Source of the DNA: Flavobacterium psychroterrae
Lineage (GTDB): Bacteria; Bacteroidota; Bacteroidia; Flavobacteriales; Flavobacteriaceae
Direction: 5' to 3'
Assembly (NCBI RefSeq): GCF_018380615.1
Contig: NZ_JAGYVZ010000016.1
Location: 1 to 64,000 of the forward strand
Length of the DNA stretch: 64,000 nt
The notes below the pieces were generated by a model. It saw nothing but the letters and a program-made list of their open reading frames with translations, did no database searches and had not been told where the DNA came from. The translations under genes and the position numbers were made by a program. Positions 1 to 9,172 of the stretch are shown in pieces (within the stretch, counting starts at the first letter, position 1; each line of letters opens with the position of its first letter).

Positions 1-44
1 ATAGAAAAACAACTAATAGAATAAAATAATTTTATATTTTTAAA

Positions 45-125
45 CTACTTTTTAGACACCTTTTTGAGTTCATTTATACTGCTCACTTTTATCCAGAATT
101 AGGTGCTCACTTTATCCAGAATATC
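45..125. mobile_element. Remnant right end of an IS21-like element
   Basis: Two direct copies of a GCTCACTTT-ATCCAGAAT unit lie about 20 bp apart, preceded by a CTACTTTTTAGACACC stretch. The same layout (a CTACTTTTTT-type stretch followed by GCTCACTTT or GGTCACTTT repeats) forms the right end of the complete IS21-family element near 40,050. I infer this is the outer end of another IS21-like copy whose genes lie to the left of the window. The remainder of positions 126-436 shows nothing coding. Confidence 0.45.
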
Positions 126-315
126 CAGTTTTGCATAATAAATTAAAATTAAATGTGAATAATGAGATGCTTATGTGGAGTATTGCTTGTATGAAAGCTG
201 CCTAAATATAATTTTTTTTTAAGTCTGTTTGGGTAAGTGGCAGATTTAAAGGTTTTTGTGCTGTAAATAAACTTTTTATATGATCATATATGGAAATTTC
301 TCCATTTATTAAATC

Positions 316-339
316 CGCTTTTCTTTAATGAGAAAAGCG
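316..339. other. Perfect 9-bp hairpin
   Basis: CGCTTTTCT and AGAAAAGCG pair perfectly around a TTAATG loop, about 100 bp beyond the stop codon of the minus-strand Dps-like gene. There is no strong T-tract on the minus strand, so it may be a weak terminator or only a structured 3' end. Confidence 0.3.
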
Positions 340-436
340 CTGATAACTTGTTTATAAATGCTGCTTTTTGAATTCAATAATTTATAAACTCTCCGCTTTT
401 TTTGAAAATTAAAAGTATTTTGAAAGGCTACTGGGT

Positions 437-940
437 TTAATCCGGTACAGTACTACTTTTTTTTGGCGGTGTATTGAGATAGGATCTAATCATCCAGGCC
501 ATTTTTTCATGTTCGATAAGGATCTTACGGGCGAAATAGGCAGCACTTGGATTATGGTATTTATTAAAAAAAAGTCCAGCAAGACGCCTTAAATTGTCAA
601 TAATAGTTTCATGGGAGGCCAACAGGTATTTTAGCTGGTCTTTTGTATGGCCCGTATAGGGTTGTTCGAGCAAATTTGTAGTCATTAAATAATCAGAAAG
701 CCGTGTCTGGGTCTGTGAGTCTAACACGCGAATATGTTCGGCTGTCCTTTCAATGATTTTTTCCAATTGATCTGACTGCTGTTTATAAAACTCACGCAGC
801 TGATAAAAATTTTCTGCCTCAATATTCCAATAGTAGTTTTTATTTTTTATAAATAAAACTATCTCATCGGCAAAAAGTTTATGAAATTCTTCTAAAATCG
901 ACTTCAAATTCGGATCTGTGATTGTGGGGTTTCTTTTCAT
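437..940 (-). CDS. Dps-family ferritin-like protein with altered ferroxidase site
   Basis: This 167-residue protein has the length and four-helix pattern of Dps/ferritin-like proteins, which normally oxidise Fe(II) with hydrogen peroxide and shield DNA. It aligns without gaps to the second Dps at 12,460 across the ferroxidase region. The usual AHWN becomes YYWN, the second histidine 12 residues later becomes Arg, and the aspartate 27 residues after the first position becomes Glu; only the last Glu (TAEHI) remains. Iron oxidation is therefore probably reduced or lost, while assembly or DNA binding could persist. It has a class A operator variant upstream and is divergent from an AraC gene. Confidence 0.85.
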   Translation of the reverse strand: MKRNPTITDPNLKSILEEFHKLFADEIVLFIKNKNYYWNIEAENFYQLREFYKQQSDQLEKIIERTAEHIRVLDSQTQTRLSDYLMTTNLLEQPYTGHTKDQLKYLLASHETIIDNLRRLAGLFFNKYHNPSAAYFARKILIEHEKMAWMIRSYLNTPPKKSSTVPD

Positions 941-1030
941 TGCTTAATTGTCCATTAGAGGTTGTAAAGTGATTTTACAGCCGGTTAAAATCTTTGGGTT
1001 AACATGCGTAAAGTCACACTTAATCGAAAA

Positions 1031-1095
1031 TGAAGTTACAAAGTTAGTGGGTGTTGCTGTTAGGCAAATTTTCCAATAGTGTTGTCAATTTTTCC
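1031..1095 (-). promoter_or_regulatory. Class A operator, variant, upstream of the Dps-like gene
   Basis: Read on the minus strand, GGAAAAATTGACAAC is followed exactly 21 bp later by GGAAAATTTGCCTAAC, matching the class A half-sites found at six other promoters in this window. A perfect -7 box TAACTTTG lies 8 bp closer than in the other six (1039-1046). At the standard distance there is a weaker box, TAACTTCA (1031-1038). The operator call is good; which box is used is open. Confidence 0.6.
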
Positions 1096-1391
1096 GTTGG
1101 GGTAAAAATTTGCGAAACTTATATTTTTAACCCTCGGAGCGCCCTAAATCATAATTTGAGCAAATATGGTCAAAGTGAAACCTGCAATTCTCATACTATT
1201 GCCTGATCCTTTAAAGCATCTATTATGGTTTTAAGTATTTGCTTTTCTAAAATTCATTGACAACATAAATTATTTGATATCTAGCGGCACATATGACTTA
1301 ATCTCGTACGCCCTTTCGTATTCTGGCGATATATAGTCACCTTGAAATCCTTAAATTCATTTTAACTAACTGTATTTCAATTACTTGTGAG

Positions 1392-1408
1392 TTGGCACAA
1401 CGTTTGGC
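1392..1408 (+). promoter_or_regulatory. Sigma-54-like promoter before an araC gene
   Basis: TTGGCAC followed by N5 and TTGG resembles the sigma-54 consensus TTGGCACG-N4-TTGC. The -24 GG element is perfect and the -12 element keeps its first G but has G where C is expected. It ends 41 bp before the ATG of the AraC gene. A sigma-54 activator gene lies just beyond that gene. One mismatch at the -12 position keeps confidence modest. Confidence 0.35.
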
Positions 1409-1449
1409 TTATATAGGGCGTAGAGAAGTTGAACTATAAACACTTAATT

Positions 1450-2331
1450 ATGGAACCCATTACAAAGAAAAACGATCCCCAAACAAACCTGATTTTTGAA
1501 AAAAGCCACAGACACCTTATGTTGGAAAATACTATCGCTGTCGAATCAGGAATATGCCTGAAAGCTTGCAGGGGGTCATTTTATACCAATTCCAGTAAAC
1601 TGCTTTTTGTAACACGTGGCACTATGGTATGTAAACATGGAACCGATACCTATGAAATAGCAGAGAATCAAATGGCTTTCTTTAGAAAGGATATTTTGAT
1701 TGAATACGAAATAAAGTGTCCTGATGAATCTTCCACTGAAGTATGTTATTTTTTATTTTCTCTACAGGATCAATTTGTGTTGGAATTTGTCAAATTAATT
1801 TCTTTATCAATTTTGGGAAATGACTCATATCCCCCAGTGAGTGTAAAAGCATTTGACAGCAGATTTCAAAATTACATAGATTCGCTTGATCTTTATTTTG
1901 AAGAGCCAAATAAAATGCTTGTAAAAATAAAACTATTTGAACTTCTTTTTCATATAGCCAATACAGAAAGAGAAATGCTCAGCCAGTTTTTAGAACTCAA
2001 AGCCAGTTTTGCAAATAATTTCAAATCCATCATAGAGGATAATGTTTTAAACTCAGTTTCAATTGACCAGCTTTGTGTTTTAACAGGCCGAAGCCAGTCT
2101 AGTTTCAGAAGGGATTTCCATGCAATATATAATATGCCCCCATCGCAATGGTTAAGGGAACGAAGACTTGAAAAAGCTAAAGAAATGCTCCTTGCAACCA
2201 AATTTACAGTAACGGATATCTGTTATACGCTGGGTTTTGAAAGCATAGCCCATTTTTCAAGATTGTTTAAATCCTTTTTTGGACAGGCGCCCAGTGAATT
2301 CAGGTTAAACCAAAAGCACCAGGTGGCTTAG
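1450..2331 (+). CDS. AraC-family transcriptional regulator
   Basis: The protein has 293 residues from the ATG at 1450; a TTG 21 bp upstream would extend it by seven residues, but the ATG is the better start. The N-terminal half looks like a cupin-type sensor domain. The C-terminal 100 residues are a double helix-turn-helix of the AraC/XylS type, with the second-helix signature VTDICYTLGFESIAHFSRLF followed by a GQAPSEFR end. It is divergent from the Dps-like gene and convergent with the sigma-54 activator gene, 43 bp away. The ligand and targets cannot be told. A sigma-54-like promoter precedes it. Confidence 0.88.
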   Translation: MEPITKKNDPQTNLIFEKSHRHLMLENTIAVESGICLKACRGSFYTNSSKLLFVTRGTMVCKHGTDTYEIAENQMAFFRKDILIEYEIKCPDESSTEVCYFLFSLQDQFVLEFVKLISLSILGNDSYPPVSVKAFDSRFQNYIDSLDLYFEEPNKMLVKIKLFELLFHIANTEREMLSQFLELKASFANNFKSIIEDNVLNSVSIDQLCVLTGRSQSSFRRDFHAIYNMPPSQWLRERRLEKAKEMLLATKFTVTDICYTLGFESIAHFSRLFKSFFGQAPSEFRLNQKHQVA

Positions 2332-2374
2332 ATATGCGCAGTTGAACTTATGCAACAAAACTAAAGAAGCCAAA

Positions 2375-5300
2375 TCATTGCTTCCCGCCTGAAAGATGCT
2401 CCTTTTTGATGCCTAATCGCTTCATCCGTGAATGCAATGTTGTTGGTGGAATACCCAGGAGCTCTGCAGCTCCTCCGAAACCTGCAATTCTTCCATTCGT
2501 ATATTTTAAGATTTTCATGATATAAGCCCGTTCGTTATCGTCTATCGTTTTTATATCTAATGTATCCTCTTCTTTAAAAACGGTACTGCTGTTTTTTACA
2601 GGAAGCACAATACCCTTAAGAGTTTCCCCGGTATTTAGAAGAACGCTTCGTTCAATTAAATGTTCCAGTTCCCTAATGTTTCCCGGCCAGTTGTACTGCA
2701 TCATTTCCTGCAATGCCTTGTTGCTTAAGTTGGTGATTTTTTTCCCTGTTTTTTTTGAAAATCTTTTTATAAAATGAGAAGTTAATGCTGGAATATCTTC
2801 CTTGCGATCCCTGAGGGGGGGCAGATTTATTGGAAAAATATTTAGCCTGTAGTAAAGGTCGCTTCTAAATTTACCTTCCTCCATTAATTGCTCCAGATTA
2901 CGGTTTGTGGCAGCAATAATACGAACGTCGACTTTTATGGTTGTTTTTCCACCAAGACGCTCTATCTCCTTTTCTTGTAGTGCTCTTAAAAGTTTAACCT
3001 GCAGTTCAAGGGGCATCTCACCAATTTCATCCAGAAATAGAGTGCCGTTATTTGCTAATTCAAATTTTCCAATTCTCCTTTCTATGGCCCCGGTAAAGCT
3101 GCCTCTTTCATGACCAAACAATTCGCTTTCAATTAAGTTTGCAGGAAGGGCCGCGCAGTTTACTTTTACCATAAGTTTATTAAATCGCGGGGATGAATTG
3201 TGAATAGCCCTGGCAATTAATTCCTTTCCAGTCCCTGTTTCTCCAAGCAATAAAACGGTACTGTCAGATGGAGCTCCTTGTTCAACCAGGTGGAAGACCT
3301 TTTTCATTTCTCCGCTTACACTAATAATATCGCTATGCTTAAAGTTATTATTAATTTCTTCCAGCAAATAGGAATTTTCTTCTTCGAGTTGATTTTTATA
3401 TTTTTTAATTTCTTTAATTTGATTTTCAATTTGTTCATTAGCATTTATATTAGCTAAAGCTACTGATAACTGAGCAGAAATTGCCTTAATGAGATTTAGT
3501 TGATTGCTATCAATATGCATTTTGACTTTTTTGGTTATTGCTAAATAACCAATTGTATTTTCACCATTTTGTAGCCTTGAAAATATCATTTGTCTCATAC
3601 CAACATCATAAATCATTCTAAAATAATCAGGAACTTTGTTATTGGTTTTAATATATGCTTCCATGTCATAGACCAGCGGGTCTTCTGATGCAAGTACTTT
3701 ATTTATTATTCCATCATTTACAGGATGCACCATGGATGTTATATCGCCATATTTAGGATGCTTTACGCTTGGCGAGTTCGGATCTAAAATAAAAGAACCA
3801 AATGTTTTACCATCGGGGCTAACATAACAGAAAGAAATATTATTAAATACCAGAAGTGTTTTTAGTTTTTCGTCTACAATTAGTCGCAAGTCATTTTTAT
3901 TTCTAATTTTTGCTACGTTGTTGGAAAGATCCAGCAACATTGATTTTTCTTTTTCCCGAACTTCAATTTCCTGAATTGCAAAAATATTAGCTATTGCTAT
4001 AGACATCTGATCAGAAATACCCTTTATAAGACTGGATTGATGGGCATCAAGTGCAATTTTTTTATCAAAGAACATCATCCAGAAACCAAATACCTTGTCT
4101 CCTATAATAAATCTGGTTGTTACAACCTGCTGGATTCCGCTTTCATAATTTATTATGCCGTAAAGCGGCAGTTCCTGTTCTTTCTCTAATTGATCAAAAT
4201 CAATTATGGTGGGATCCGCAGTAATAATTGACTTATTTAATATTCCGTCCTCAATAAGGAATTTGTTTCCCTTAAGTTTGCTGTACAGGGGATGGCTTTG
4301 GCTTCTTGAATTCGGATCATACAAAAAGGGGGTAACTGAAATTCGATCATCATTAATTCTTACCAGATGGGCGTGGCTGAAATGGAGAATTTTTTTTAAT
4401 TTTTCAGTTATTACAAACATTAGATCTTCATTGGTGCGAACAGCCGCAAGATCCATATTCAGCAATAACAGTGTATTTCTCTCGTACTCTCTTTTTTTAA
4501 TTTCTTCTTCGGCTATGATATTGGCTACGGCGATGGACATTTGATCTGAAATGCCTTTTATCAGGCTTGACTTATGGGGATCAAGGATAATTTTCTTATC
4601 AAAGAAAAGCATCCAAAAACCAAATATACGGTCTCCGCTTGTAAATCGTGTAGTAATTACCCGCTGTATACCGCTTTCAAAATTTACCTTGGCATAAAGG
4701 GGAAGTTCCTGCTCCATTTTGAGCTGATCAAAATCAACGGCAGTGGGCTCAGGAGTTGCCATTGATTTATTAAGTATTCCATCTTCAATGGGAATTCTGC
4801 TGCCTTTTAGAGTTTCGTAAAGAGGGTGATTTTTACTTTTAGAATCCGGGTCATACAAATAAGGCGTTACAGATATTCGGTCCTCATTAATCCGTGTTAG
4901 ATGGGCATGACTGAAAAGAAGTATTTCTTTTAATTTTTTTGTAATGACAATCATTAAATCTTCGTTAGTCCTAACAGCGGCCAGATCCATATTTAATTGC
5001 AGAAGCTGGTTTCTTTCCCATTCTCTTTTTTTAATTTCTTCATCCGCAATTATGTTGGAAAGTGCAACAGAAATTTGATTGGCAAGACCCTCTATCAGGC
5101 TTATCCATTTAATATTTGGCATTATATTCTTCTCAAAAAACAGTATCCAAAATCCAAAAACTTCTCCGGCACGTGAAAAACGGATTACTGCCGCCTGATT
5201 CATCCCACTTTCGAAATTCACCTTAAGGTACAATGGAAGTTCCTGAATCACCTTAAGTTCATTCATATTGAAAATGTTCGCTGCGTCCGAGACTGCCGCT

Positions 5301-6619
5301 TTATCGAGTATCCCGTCATTTAAAGGAAATTTCGCAGTACAGTCTTTTGAATAAATAGGATGATCTTTGGTTCTGGATTTTGGATCCAGAAGAAAGGTGC
5401 TCACAGTCTCTTTGTCATCGTTGATTAAGGCTATAACTGTATTGCTAAAACCAAGTATTTTTTTTAGACGATTGGATATGACCTGAAGAAGATCGTCGTA
5501 ATTTCTGACCGCAGCAATATATAGATTTAAGGATAAAAGCAGTTCCCTTTCCTTTTCGCGTTTGATGATTTCTTCATTGACCACTATATTAGAAACTGCT
5601 GCGGAAAGCTGCGAGCATACCCCTTTGATCAGGTCGTTATTAACAGTTAATGTTTGACCGGTACCCAGATGCAGTACAAGCATTCCAATATTTTTTGGTC
5701 CTGCCTTCATCGGCAGGCACAAAACCTGTTTTCTGCCCATTTTTTTCCAAAAATGGACAAATCCCGGCATCTCTGGTATTTCCGCAATTTTATCCACATC
5801 AAATACTACAGGATCATTTTCCTGCATTACTCTGCTAAATAAAGGATCGCTGATTTCATAGGCCATTGAAGTGGCGGCTTCAAACTCAACATCAGTTGTA
5901 ATGGTATCTTTCTGATCAATAATAAAGGCACGATACGTTTTTCCATTGTCATCGATTTTGGCGATGCCGAGCTCTTCTATTGAAAATATTTTTTTAATAC
6001 GCCTGTTAATGATTTCATGAAGATCAGCCCTGCTTTTTAGAGCTGAGAGCTCCCCGCTTAAGGAAAGCAGTATTGATTTTTCTTCTTCTCTTCTTGCAAT
6101 TTCAGAGGCATCTCTGATATTTAAAGATGCGGCAGCTATTTGGTAAGAAATATTTTTTAAAAGATGGAGCTTCTCAGAAGCGAACGCCCCTTGGATTTCA
6201 GTAAGCATTACAAAGAGACCTATAAACTCATCTTTATAGTAAAGCCTTAGATTGGCAAATTCTTTAATACCAGCCTCATGCATAAATTCAAGTCCTTTGT
6301 GGCCATTACTAAGCAGTAATTCAATATCCTGCACTTGTGGAAGATCAGTATAATTTTCAAAGCTGTAAAGCGAATGTGCTATTTTTAGCTGTTTTTTAAA
6401 TGCAGCATCTTCGGATCTTTTTCCAATGTCAAAAAGCAATGTTTTGTAGCTTTTATTCTCTTTATCGTAAAGCAGAACATAGCAGTCATCAAAATTAATA
6501 TGGCTTTTCAATAAGTGACAAATAACATTCAGTAACTCCACATTGCTGCGTGAATTAGAAATTTCTCTGCTAAGCTTTACCAGCATTTGGTCCTGGCTTT
6601 GATTTGAATGCATATACAC
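2375..6619 (-). CDS. Six-GAF sigma-54-dependent transcriptional activator
   Basis: This 1414-residue protein is an enhancer-binding protein for sigma-54 RNA polymerase. By eye there are six consecutive GAF-like sensor modules (about residues 25-170, 178-350, 350-530, 530-710, 710-888, 888-1065), each ending in a linker like EEEIKKRE, then a short coiled coil. The AAA+ domain follows, with Walker A GETGTGKE near residue 1125, the sigma-54 contact loop as GSFTGA (consensus GAFTGA) near 1173, and a Walker B of LFLDEIGEMP. A Fis-type helix-turn-helix (GGAAELLGIPPTTLHSRMKRLG) ends it. Modules 4 and 5 are closely similar, pointing to recent tandem duplication. The activating signal and target promoters are unknown. 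Confidence 0.93.
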   Translation of the reverse strand: MYMHSNQSQDQMLVKLSREISNSRSNVELLNVICHLLKSHINFDDCYVLLYDKENKSYKTLLFDIGKRSEDAAFKKQLKIAHSLYSFENYTDLPQVQDIELLLSNGHKGLEFMHEAGIKEFANLRLYYKDEFIGLFVMLTEIQGAFASEKLHLLKNISYQIAAASLNIRDASEIARREEEKSILLSLSGELSALKSRADLHEIINRRIKKIFSIEELGIAKIDDNGKTYRAFIIDQKDTITTDVEFEAATSMAYEISDPLFSRVMQENDPVVFDVDKIAEIPEMPGFVHFWKKMGRKQVLCLPMKAGPKNIGMLVLHLGTGQTLTVNNDLIKGVCSQLSAAVSNIVVNEEIIKREKERELLLSLNLYIAAVRNYDDLLQVISNRLKKILGFSNTVIALINDDKETVSTFLLDPKSRTKDHPIYSKDCTAKFPLNDGILDKAAVSDAANIFNMNELKVIQELPLYLKVNFESGMNQAAVIRFSRAGEVFGFWILFFEKNIMPNIKWISLIEGLANQISVALSNIIADEEIKKREWERNQLLQLNMDLAAVRTNEDLMIVITKKLKEILLFSHAHLTRINEDRISVTPYLYDPDSKSKNHPLYETLKGSRIPIEDGILNKSMATPEPTAVDFDQLKMEQELPLYAKVNFESGIQRVITTRFTSGDRIFGFWMLFFDKKIILDPHKSSLIKGISDQMSIAVANIIAEEEIKKREYERNTLLLLNMDLAAVRTNEDLMFVITEKLKKILHFSHAHLVRINDDRISVTPFLYDPNSRSQSHPLYSKLKGNKFLIEDGILNKSIITADPTIIDFDQLEKEQELPLYGIINYESGIQQVVTTRFIIGDKVFGFWMMFFDKKIALDAHQSSLIKGISDQMSIAIANIFAIQEIEVREKEKSMLLDLSNNVAKIRNKNDLRLIVDEKLKTLLVFNNISFCYVSPDGKTFGSFILDPNSPSVKHPKYGDITSMVHPVNDGIINKVLASEDPLVYDMEAYIKTNNKVPDYFRMIYDVGMRQMIFSRLQNGENTIGYLAITKKVKMHIDSNQLNLIKAISAQLSVALANINANEQIENQIKEIKKYKNQLEEENSYLLEEINNNFKHSDIISVSGEMKKVFHLVEQGAPSDSTVLLLGETGTGKELIARAIHNSSPRFNKLMVKVNCAALPANLIESELFGHERGSFTGAIERRIGKFELANNGTLFLDEIGEMPLELQVKLLRALQEKEIERLGGKTTIKVDVRIIAATNRNLEQLMEEGKFRSDLYYRLNIFPINLPPLRDRKEDIPALTSHFIKRFSKKTGKKITNLSNKALQEMMQYNWPGNIRELEHLIERSVLLNTGETLKGIVLPVKNSSTVFKEEDTLDIKTIDDNERAYIMKILKYTNGRIAGFGGAAELLGIPPTTLHSRMKRLGIKKEHLSGGKQ

Positions 6620-7075
6620 GAGATTTAAAAACTGAGTAAATTATCTTGCCGGCAACTAAAGTATGGAAACGGACCTTGTTTATTACCCCTCCAATTATTA
6701 TATTAATTAATCGTTAAAGTACAAATTATTTTCAATTTAAAGTAAATTTTAATGAAGTTAATGTACCTGTAAAGTTAAATTTCGTCATTAATGGAAATAT
6801 TTATTTGATAATCATATAGTACCGGCACGCTTTATCAGCCTTTGTCAAAAGACAGCAAATTATGATCAATATCTTTAAAATTTCCGCTTTTTTCTTTTTT
6901 GTACAAAATAGTTTACTTTATTATTTATAACCGAGCAGTCTTGGATGAAAAAGTCAACAACAATGGAATGAAAGGTAAAATTCAAATTGATTTTAATGCG
7001 CAACTTTGAAATAGAATTTTGGCCTCTGCGCTTGGGTGCACCGACATTCTATTATTAACTTTAATTTACAAGATC
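6620..7075. promoter_or_regulatory. Divergent promoter region
   Basis: AT-rich DNA between the sigma-54 activator (minus) and an AraC gene (plus). A near-consensus -7 box, CAACTTTG, lies at 7001-7008, 68 bp before the ATG at 7076, with no clear -33 TTTG at the usual spacing. I see no gene, no class A, B or C operator and no RNA in the rest. Confidence 0.45.
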
Positions 7076-7930
7076 ATGACTTACAAAACCAACTTAAAGG
7101 AGCTTTTGACAATTGCGGAAATAAATGCTAAAAATAATTCCGCCATTTTTGATATTGATGCCTCAGAACTTGCCATGATTTGGAATAGGGGAAACAGCAT
7201 GCAGATAAAGATTAATAAAGTCTGTTACGAGATTTCCAAAAACGCTGTATTTTTTTTGAATTCATTCCATCGGGTGGAAGGCGTAGAGTTAAAAGCAGCC
7301 AGATTGCTTAAATTCAGCAAGTCATTTTTATGCAGTACCGGCCAGGAGCAACCCGATGAGCTCAGAAGTTTATGCAGCTTCACCGCCGGAGAGCTGCAGC
7401 TTATAAAAATACATGAAACCCAATTGGATCATTTGGAAAGTGCATGGTCCTTTTTTTGCAATGAAATAAATTCAGAGGATGCAATGCAGAGGGATATGCT
7501 TGCACTGCTGCTGAAGAGAATTCTGCGGTTTTGCTGTAAAAGCGATAATTTTGAAAAGCAGAAAAAGTATTCATCTGATATAATCAGTGCATTTAACTTC
7601 CTGGTCGAGGATCATTTTTCAGAGCATCATGATGTGGCATTTTATGCCTCAAAACTCAATAAGACTCCCAAAACACTTTCTATTTTATTCTCCCTTGTGA
7701 TGGGATGCCCGCCAAAGGATTTTATTCACGATCGTATTATGGCTGATGCCAGAAATCAGATTCAGCACACCGAAAAATCAATAAAAGAAATAGCGTACGA
7801 TCTTGGTTACGAAGATATCCAGACCTTCAGCAGATTCTTCAAAAACAAGCAGGGAATATCTCCACTGCATTACCGTGAGAAAATAAAATTGCCCGCTGTT
7901 CCACTTCAGCAACAGCAGTATAGCGCATAA
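7076..7930 (+). CDS. AraC-family regulator, paralogue of the one at 18,036
   Basis: The protein has 284 residues from the ATG at 7076. A TTG at 7019 could extend it, but it would begin only about 11 bases after a likely -7 box, and the paralogue at 18,036 aligns with the ATG start (MTYKTNLKELLTI against MIFNGDSKEFLTL). The C-terminal AraC domain shares the exact stretch EIAYDLGYEDIQTFSRFFKN with that paralogue, so both should read very similar DNA. It lies upstream of a TauE-like permease gene, just as the paralogue lies upstream of an operon with a second TauE-like gene. It is a candidate reader of the class A operators; this is inference. Confidence 0.9.
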   Translation: MTYKTNLKELLTIAEINAKNNSAIFDIDASELAMIWNRGNSMQIKINKVCYEISKNAVFFLNSFHRVEGVELKAARLLKFSKSFLCSTGQEQPDELRSLCSFTAGELQLIKIHETQLDHLESAWSFFCNEINSEDAMQRDMLALLLKRILRFCCKSDNFEKQKKYSSDIISAFNFLVEDHFSEHHDVAFYASKLNKTPKTLSILFSLVMGCPPKDFIHDRIMADARNQIQHTEKSIKEIAYDLGYEDIQTFSRFFKNKQGISPLHYREKIKLPAVPLQQQQYSA

Positions 7931-8140
7931 TAATGGTCGGGGGAAAAGTACGTTCTATCGAAAAGATTGGGATTTGCTCTACATCGCAGCAAGATTGTCT
8001 TCAAAGTTTAAATATTGACGATACTGTGCTTGACTTTCAAAGACAATCAGTTAATTATTTAAGCATTTCCGCTGATGCTCCTTTTTTCCTCTTGCTCATT
8101 TAATTTTTTGGAATGTAGAAACAAATTTAAAGACGGGACT

Positions 8141-8914
8141 ATGTACTATTCTGACTTCATTTTATTATTTATTGCAGGGCTGGCTGGCGGGGCACTTAAT
8201 GCTACGATAGGCGGAGGCTGGTTTATTGTTTTTCCCAGTTTGATTTATTTGGGAAAGCAGCCTGTGAGCAGTAACGCCACCACTACAACGACGCTATTGT
8301 GTGGTCACCTGGCCAGTATGGCAAGTGAACAGAACCCGATTCCACTTGATAAAAACATAAAAAGATATTTCGGTATAATTTCCTTAGCCGGGGGAGCAGC
8401 AGGCGCTTTTTTGCTGATTATTTTTTCCCATCAGACATTTGAACTCATAGGTCCTTATCTGCTGCTATGTTCCTGGCTGATGTTTACCTTTAACAAGACT
8501 ATTTTGTCCTACTTTGATTCAAAAAAATATAAAGCTTTTGAGTATTCACATCGTAAATTGATTTCACTTTTTATATTAAATGTATACGGCAGCTATTTTG
8601 GGGCGGGGGTTGGAATGATGTTTATAGCTCTGCTGCGTTACTACGGTATGAAAAATGACACACAGCTTAATGGCTTTAAAGACCTGATGGTTGCACTCAA
8701 TAATGGGATTGCCGTTTTAATCTTTATTTATTCCGGGCTCATACAATGGCAATTTGCACTGGTACTGATTGCCGGTTCCCTTTTCGGGGGGTACTATGGC
8801 GTAAAAGTATCCAATAAGATCAACATGCAGGTAGTCAAAAGAGTGATGATAGTGGTGGGCGCCATTGTAACGCTATATTTTTTAAATGTACTTGACTTGG
8901 ATCTGATAGTATAA
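8141..8914 (+). CDS. TauE/SafE-family membrane permease
   Basis: The ATG at 8141 gives a 257-residue, very hydrophobic protein; an upstream extension to 8075 has no membrane character and is unlikely. The N-terminal GGALNATIGGGWFIVFPSL and the central NVYGSYFGAGVGMM are the duplicated glycine-rich signatures of the TauE/SafE (TSUP) family, which exports or imports sulfite, sulfonates and other organic acids across the inner membrane. Seven to eight membrane segments can be seen. It is a paralogue of the protein at 22,011. The true substrate is not readable from sequence. Confidence 0.88.
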   Translation: MYYSDFILLFIAGLAGGALNATIGGGWFIVFPSLIYLGKQPVSSNATTTTTLLCGHLASMASEQNPIPLDKNIKRYFGIISLAGGAAGAFLLIIFSHQTFELIGPYLLLCSWLMFTFNKTILSYFDSKKYKAFEYSHRKLISLFILNVYGSYFGAGVGMMFIALLRYYGMKNDTQLNGFKDLMVALNNGIAVLIFIYSGLIQWQFALVLIAGSLFGGYYGVKVSNKINMQVVKRVMIVVGAIVTLYFLNVLDLDLIV

Positions 8915-8980
8915 TAGAAAATAGTAGGCAGCGGCCATACTGTACTTCCTAATCTATAAAAGATGAAATAATATAATGAA

Positions 8981-9016
8981 GCCGTCTCAAAACAAATTTG
9001 AGGCGGCTTTTTTTTT
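8981..9016 (+). terminator. Hairpin with T-tract, possible IS1182 end
   Basis: GCCGTCTCAAA and TTTGAGGCGGC pair around a short loop (one G-T pair) and are followed by nine or more T. It can terminate the permease gene. It also lies 55 bp beyond an IS1182-type transposase remnant, so it may derive from that element. Confidence 0.65.
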
Positions 9017-9070
9017 GGTGTTTGTTTTTGATTTTATTGTCTCTATTTTGAGTGGATACAAAAATTTCCC

Positions 9071-9172
9071 TTATGCTGCAATTTTCATTCTTAAGTTGTG
9101 TCCTAAAGCCATTAATCCGAACTCTAATTCTACTTTTTGAGGCTTTTTAGAATTTAAAAATTGAAGTTTGGT
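9071..9172 (-). pseudogene. IS1182-family transposase, C-terminal remnant
   Basis: Translating the minus strand up to the stop at 9071-9073 gives 33 residues that include KVELEFGLMALGHNLRMK. This matches the usual C-terminal ending of IS1182-type transposases, where a conserved E-[FMW]-G-L-[LM]-[AS]-[IL]-[AG]-HN-L motif precedes the stop. An in-frame stop lies directly upstream, and no other part of the gene can be recognised up to 9400, so this is a decayed fragment. Confidence 0.6.

Larger units (their letters stand above)
941..1449. other. Divergent intergenic region
   Basis: About 500 bp separate the Dps-like gene (minus) from the AraC gene (plus). It contains the class A variant operator at 1031-1095 and the sigma-54-like site at 1392-1408. 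I see no further gene, RNA or repeat in positions 1100-1390. Confidence 0.5.

Noticed and set aside
7940..7970. GGGAAAAGTACGTTCT as a class A site before the first permease gene
   Set aside because: The second half-site is missing at 21 bp and there is no -7 box at the required distance.
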